The notes beneath the pieces were generated by a model that saw only the letters and a list, made by a program, of their open reading frames with translations, made no database searches and was not told the DNA's origin. The position numbers were made by a program, and so were the translations under genes. 64,000 nt of DNA, taken from positions 868,001 to 932,000 of the forward strand of contig JARUPZ010000006.1 in the NCBI GenBank assembly GCA_031213475.1, read 5' to 3'. This document shows positions 62,426 to 64,000 of this stretch, piece after piece (within the stretch, counting starts at the first letter, position 1; each line of letters begins with the position of its first letter). The stretch is from Nereocystis luetkeana. Lineage: Eukaryota; Sar; Phaeophyceae; Laminariales; Laminariaceae.

Positions 62426-62934
62426 CCAGTCAGCTCACAGCCCCCCAAAACAGAAAATGTCTACCAGGGTACTCATCAAAGACACGAAGCACAACCAGGG
62501 TCCGTACATACCCTCATACCCTCATATCAGATAGAAAAAGTGCTCGTGCGAACCTGATACGTACCTGGTAGTTCATACGGATTGTTCTTCTAGAAGAGAA
62601 ACAACTTCCGTGGAAAACAAACTCTTATTACCAGGTAATACTCTCTCATTGCTGCAACCTACCGTGCACCGTCTGTACCAGGAATGAATACTATTAATAA
62701 CATACCAGGCGCGACACACCAGATATTAATTAATTGAATACTACACGTACAGGTTATGGAGCAGTATTACATACCAGCACGAGGTACTCATACACTCGTA
62801 CACAACTCTGGAACGAAGCATAATGAGGATCGCTTATTCATAATGACGAAGATCAAATGATCCTTGACATCTCCGCCCTGAGAGCGAGTCGCTAAATTAC
62901 TAAATTACACGGCTATTACCAACACATAAACACA

Positions 62935-63425
62935 CCCTGCACAATAGGTTTCAGGCCAATAGGCAATCGATAGGTTCCTATTTCAGTAGAAGGGCTATTG
63001 TTGCTCGCGATAGGTATCGATTGGCATCTTCACTGATCTACTGTTCGGCCAGCAGCCTATTGTACCTATCCATTTTAACACGTAGGTTCAAAGAAATGCG
63101 TATCGATCGACAAAACCACACACTCGCCTGAGAACACTCGGGTGTTGCACAAAAACTCTGAACTTATTGATCAAATACATAGGTATCGATTGCCACGTCT
63201 CTGAACATACTGGTTAAATAAGTGGGTATCGATAGACAATTTCACATACGTGTCCATCCTAAGAACGATAGCCTATTGTACCTATTGCTCTGAACCTACG
63301 TACTGGTTGAATAAATAGGTATCGATAGACAGTTCACCCCCCCCACTGCAGGGGACAATAGGTATCGATATGCAATACCCCAACCTATCGACAGACTATT
63401 AGGCATATTCAATAGGTCATATTGC
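62935..63425 (+). repeat. Tandem array, AATAGGTATCGATAGACA units
   Basis: Degenerate ~60-70 bp units: AATAAATAGGTATCGATAGAC, AGTTCACCC, CTATTGTACCTATTGCTCTG, AACCTACGTACTGGTTG. Confidence 0.8.
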
Positions 63426-64000
63426 CCAAGGTGCCGGGTTTTGTGGCGTGGTATCTTAGATAGGTTCGTGGCTAAGGGCCGTTTTAAACGACCGAGTGAA
63501 CTAGCGAAAAACTTGTTATTTTGGCAAGACAAAAAATCCATGAAGTTGCCAAAAACTTCTATCGTGAAACGCTGCAAATGTGGCAATATTTGGCAAAAGT
63601 TCGCATCAGAACGCCCTCAGATTTGATTCAAACCCCAAATAGCAGCAGCACGTAGCCGACGGCACGCCGACGCTCTCTATGGAGTAAATGCTGCCGCAGA
63701 AACGACTCCAGGCACAGCCCACGTACCTCAGAGGTCGGCAGTCCTTCTAGCCCGGCCAAAATCCCCTGGGAAAAGCTGGGACAGCTGCTCTTTGTGATTC
63801 TGTTTTAACCCCCGCACGAAACGACACCCATGTTACACCAACACGGGGCTCACGGCCAGTGTCGCCAGCCCTATATATCATCACTGTGATCAATGCCACC
63901 GGGTATCCTTCCTATCTCCCTGTACTACACAAAGTTAGAGCGAGTCTACTGTCGGGCGTTGTGGGGTGGTCTGGTTTGCACAACCTTGCGTTGGCGTTAT
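63426..64000. other. No gene seen at window end
   Basis: A 61-codon plus-strand frame (63441-63626) with SELAKNLLFWQDKKSMKLPK is unassigned. Nothing else is recognised up to the window edge. Confidence 0.4.

Noticed and set aside
5478..62637. TACCWGGTA as a transcription-factor site or splice signal
   Set aside because: It occurs in all contexts, including inside MITE arms and satellite units, at no fixed distance to exons, and sister copies show it as a clean insertion at TA.
1..64000. tRNA, rRNA or other structured RNA genes
   Set aside because: No cloverleaf with intact A and B boxes and no rRNA core sequence was recognised by eye. A covariance-model scan was not possible here.

Overview
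The window looks like nuclear DNA of an intron-rich, repeat-rich eukaryote. Introns have GT-AG (once GC-AG) borders and run from 380 to about 7,000 bases, genes are sparse, and short inverted-repeat transposons, tandem arrays and homopolymer tracts are dense. Nothing bacterial (operons, ribosome binding sites, CRISPR) was seen. An alga, perhaps a stramenopile such as a brown alga, is my guess from this style; the sequence alone does not prove it.

Only three coding units are supported. (1) On the plus strand, 1-14307, the 3' six exons of an ADPRM-type metallophosphatase (Mn-dependent ADP-ribose/CDP-alcohol diphosphatase). The exons join in frame to 488 residues plus stop, and the 5' end lies outside the window. 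(2) On the minus strand, 37140-25858, a PP2C/PPM-family Ser/Thr phosphatase of 11 exons that join to exactly 500 codons. (3) On the minus strand, 53457-51184, an open reverse-transcriptase reading frame from a 5'-truncated non-LTR retrotransposon. The two cellular genes converge on a gene-poor 14.3-25.9 kb interval. 37.2-51.2 kb and 53.5-64 kb hold only repeats and unassigned short reading frames.

The non-coding part is a layered transposon record. I separate at least seven short repeat families: a ~105 bp palindromic element (TTACGGGGGACC ends, TA target duplication, about 17 copies); TWA-target elements with GGGYC...CTTAACGAG ends; a ~220 bp GACAGATCATC family; a ~90 bp ACCACTCTGG family; a GCAGGGCTGTTCACGG family; a GTCGACATCCAGCAC family; and a G-run/GTACTC family that sits at intron edges. 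Tandem arrays occur at 2.48-3.97, 6.33-7.19, 8.04-8.53, 14.9-16.0, 17.8-19.4, 24.15-24.9, 34.5-34.9, 36.7-37.1, 45.8-46.5, 58.3-58.8, 62.2-62.4 and 62.9-63.4 kb.

Two signals stand out. First, TACCAGGTA/TACCTGGTA occurs at least 28 times against about 0.5 expected by chance. Where a sister copy of the same repeat is present, the motif is exactly TA turned into TA-CCWGG-TA. TACAGTA/TACTGTA behaves the same way. These look like cut-and-paste excision footprints, or insertions of a minimal unit, at TA sites. Second, one repeat pair is placed consistently: a G-run followed by GTGTACTC... lies just after 5' splice sites, and ...GAGTACGCCCC lies just before 3' splice sites, always in sense with the host gene, in both cellular genes. 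Degenerate copies of exon ends accompany it. This resembles an introner-like, intron-associated mobile element.
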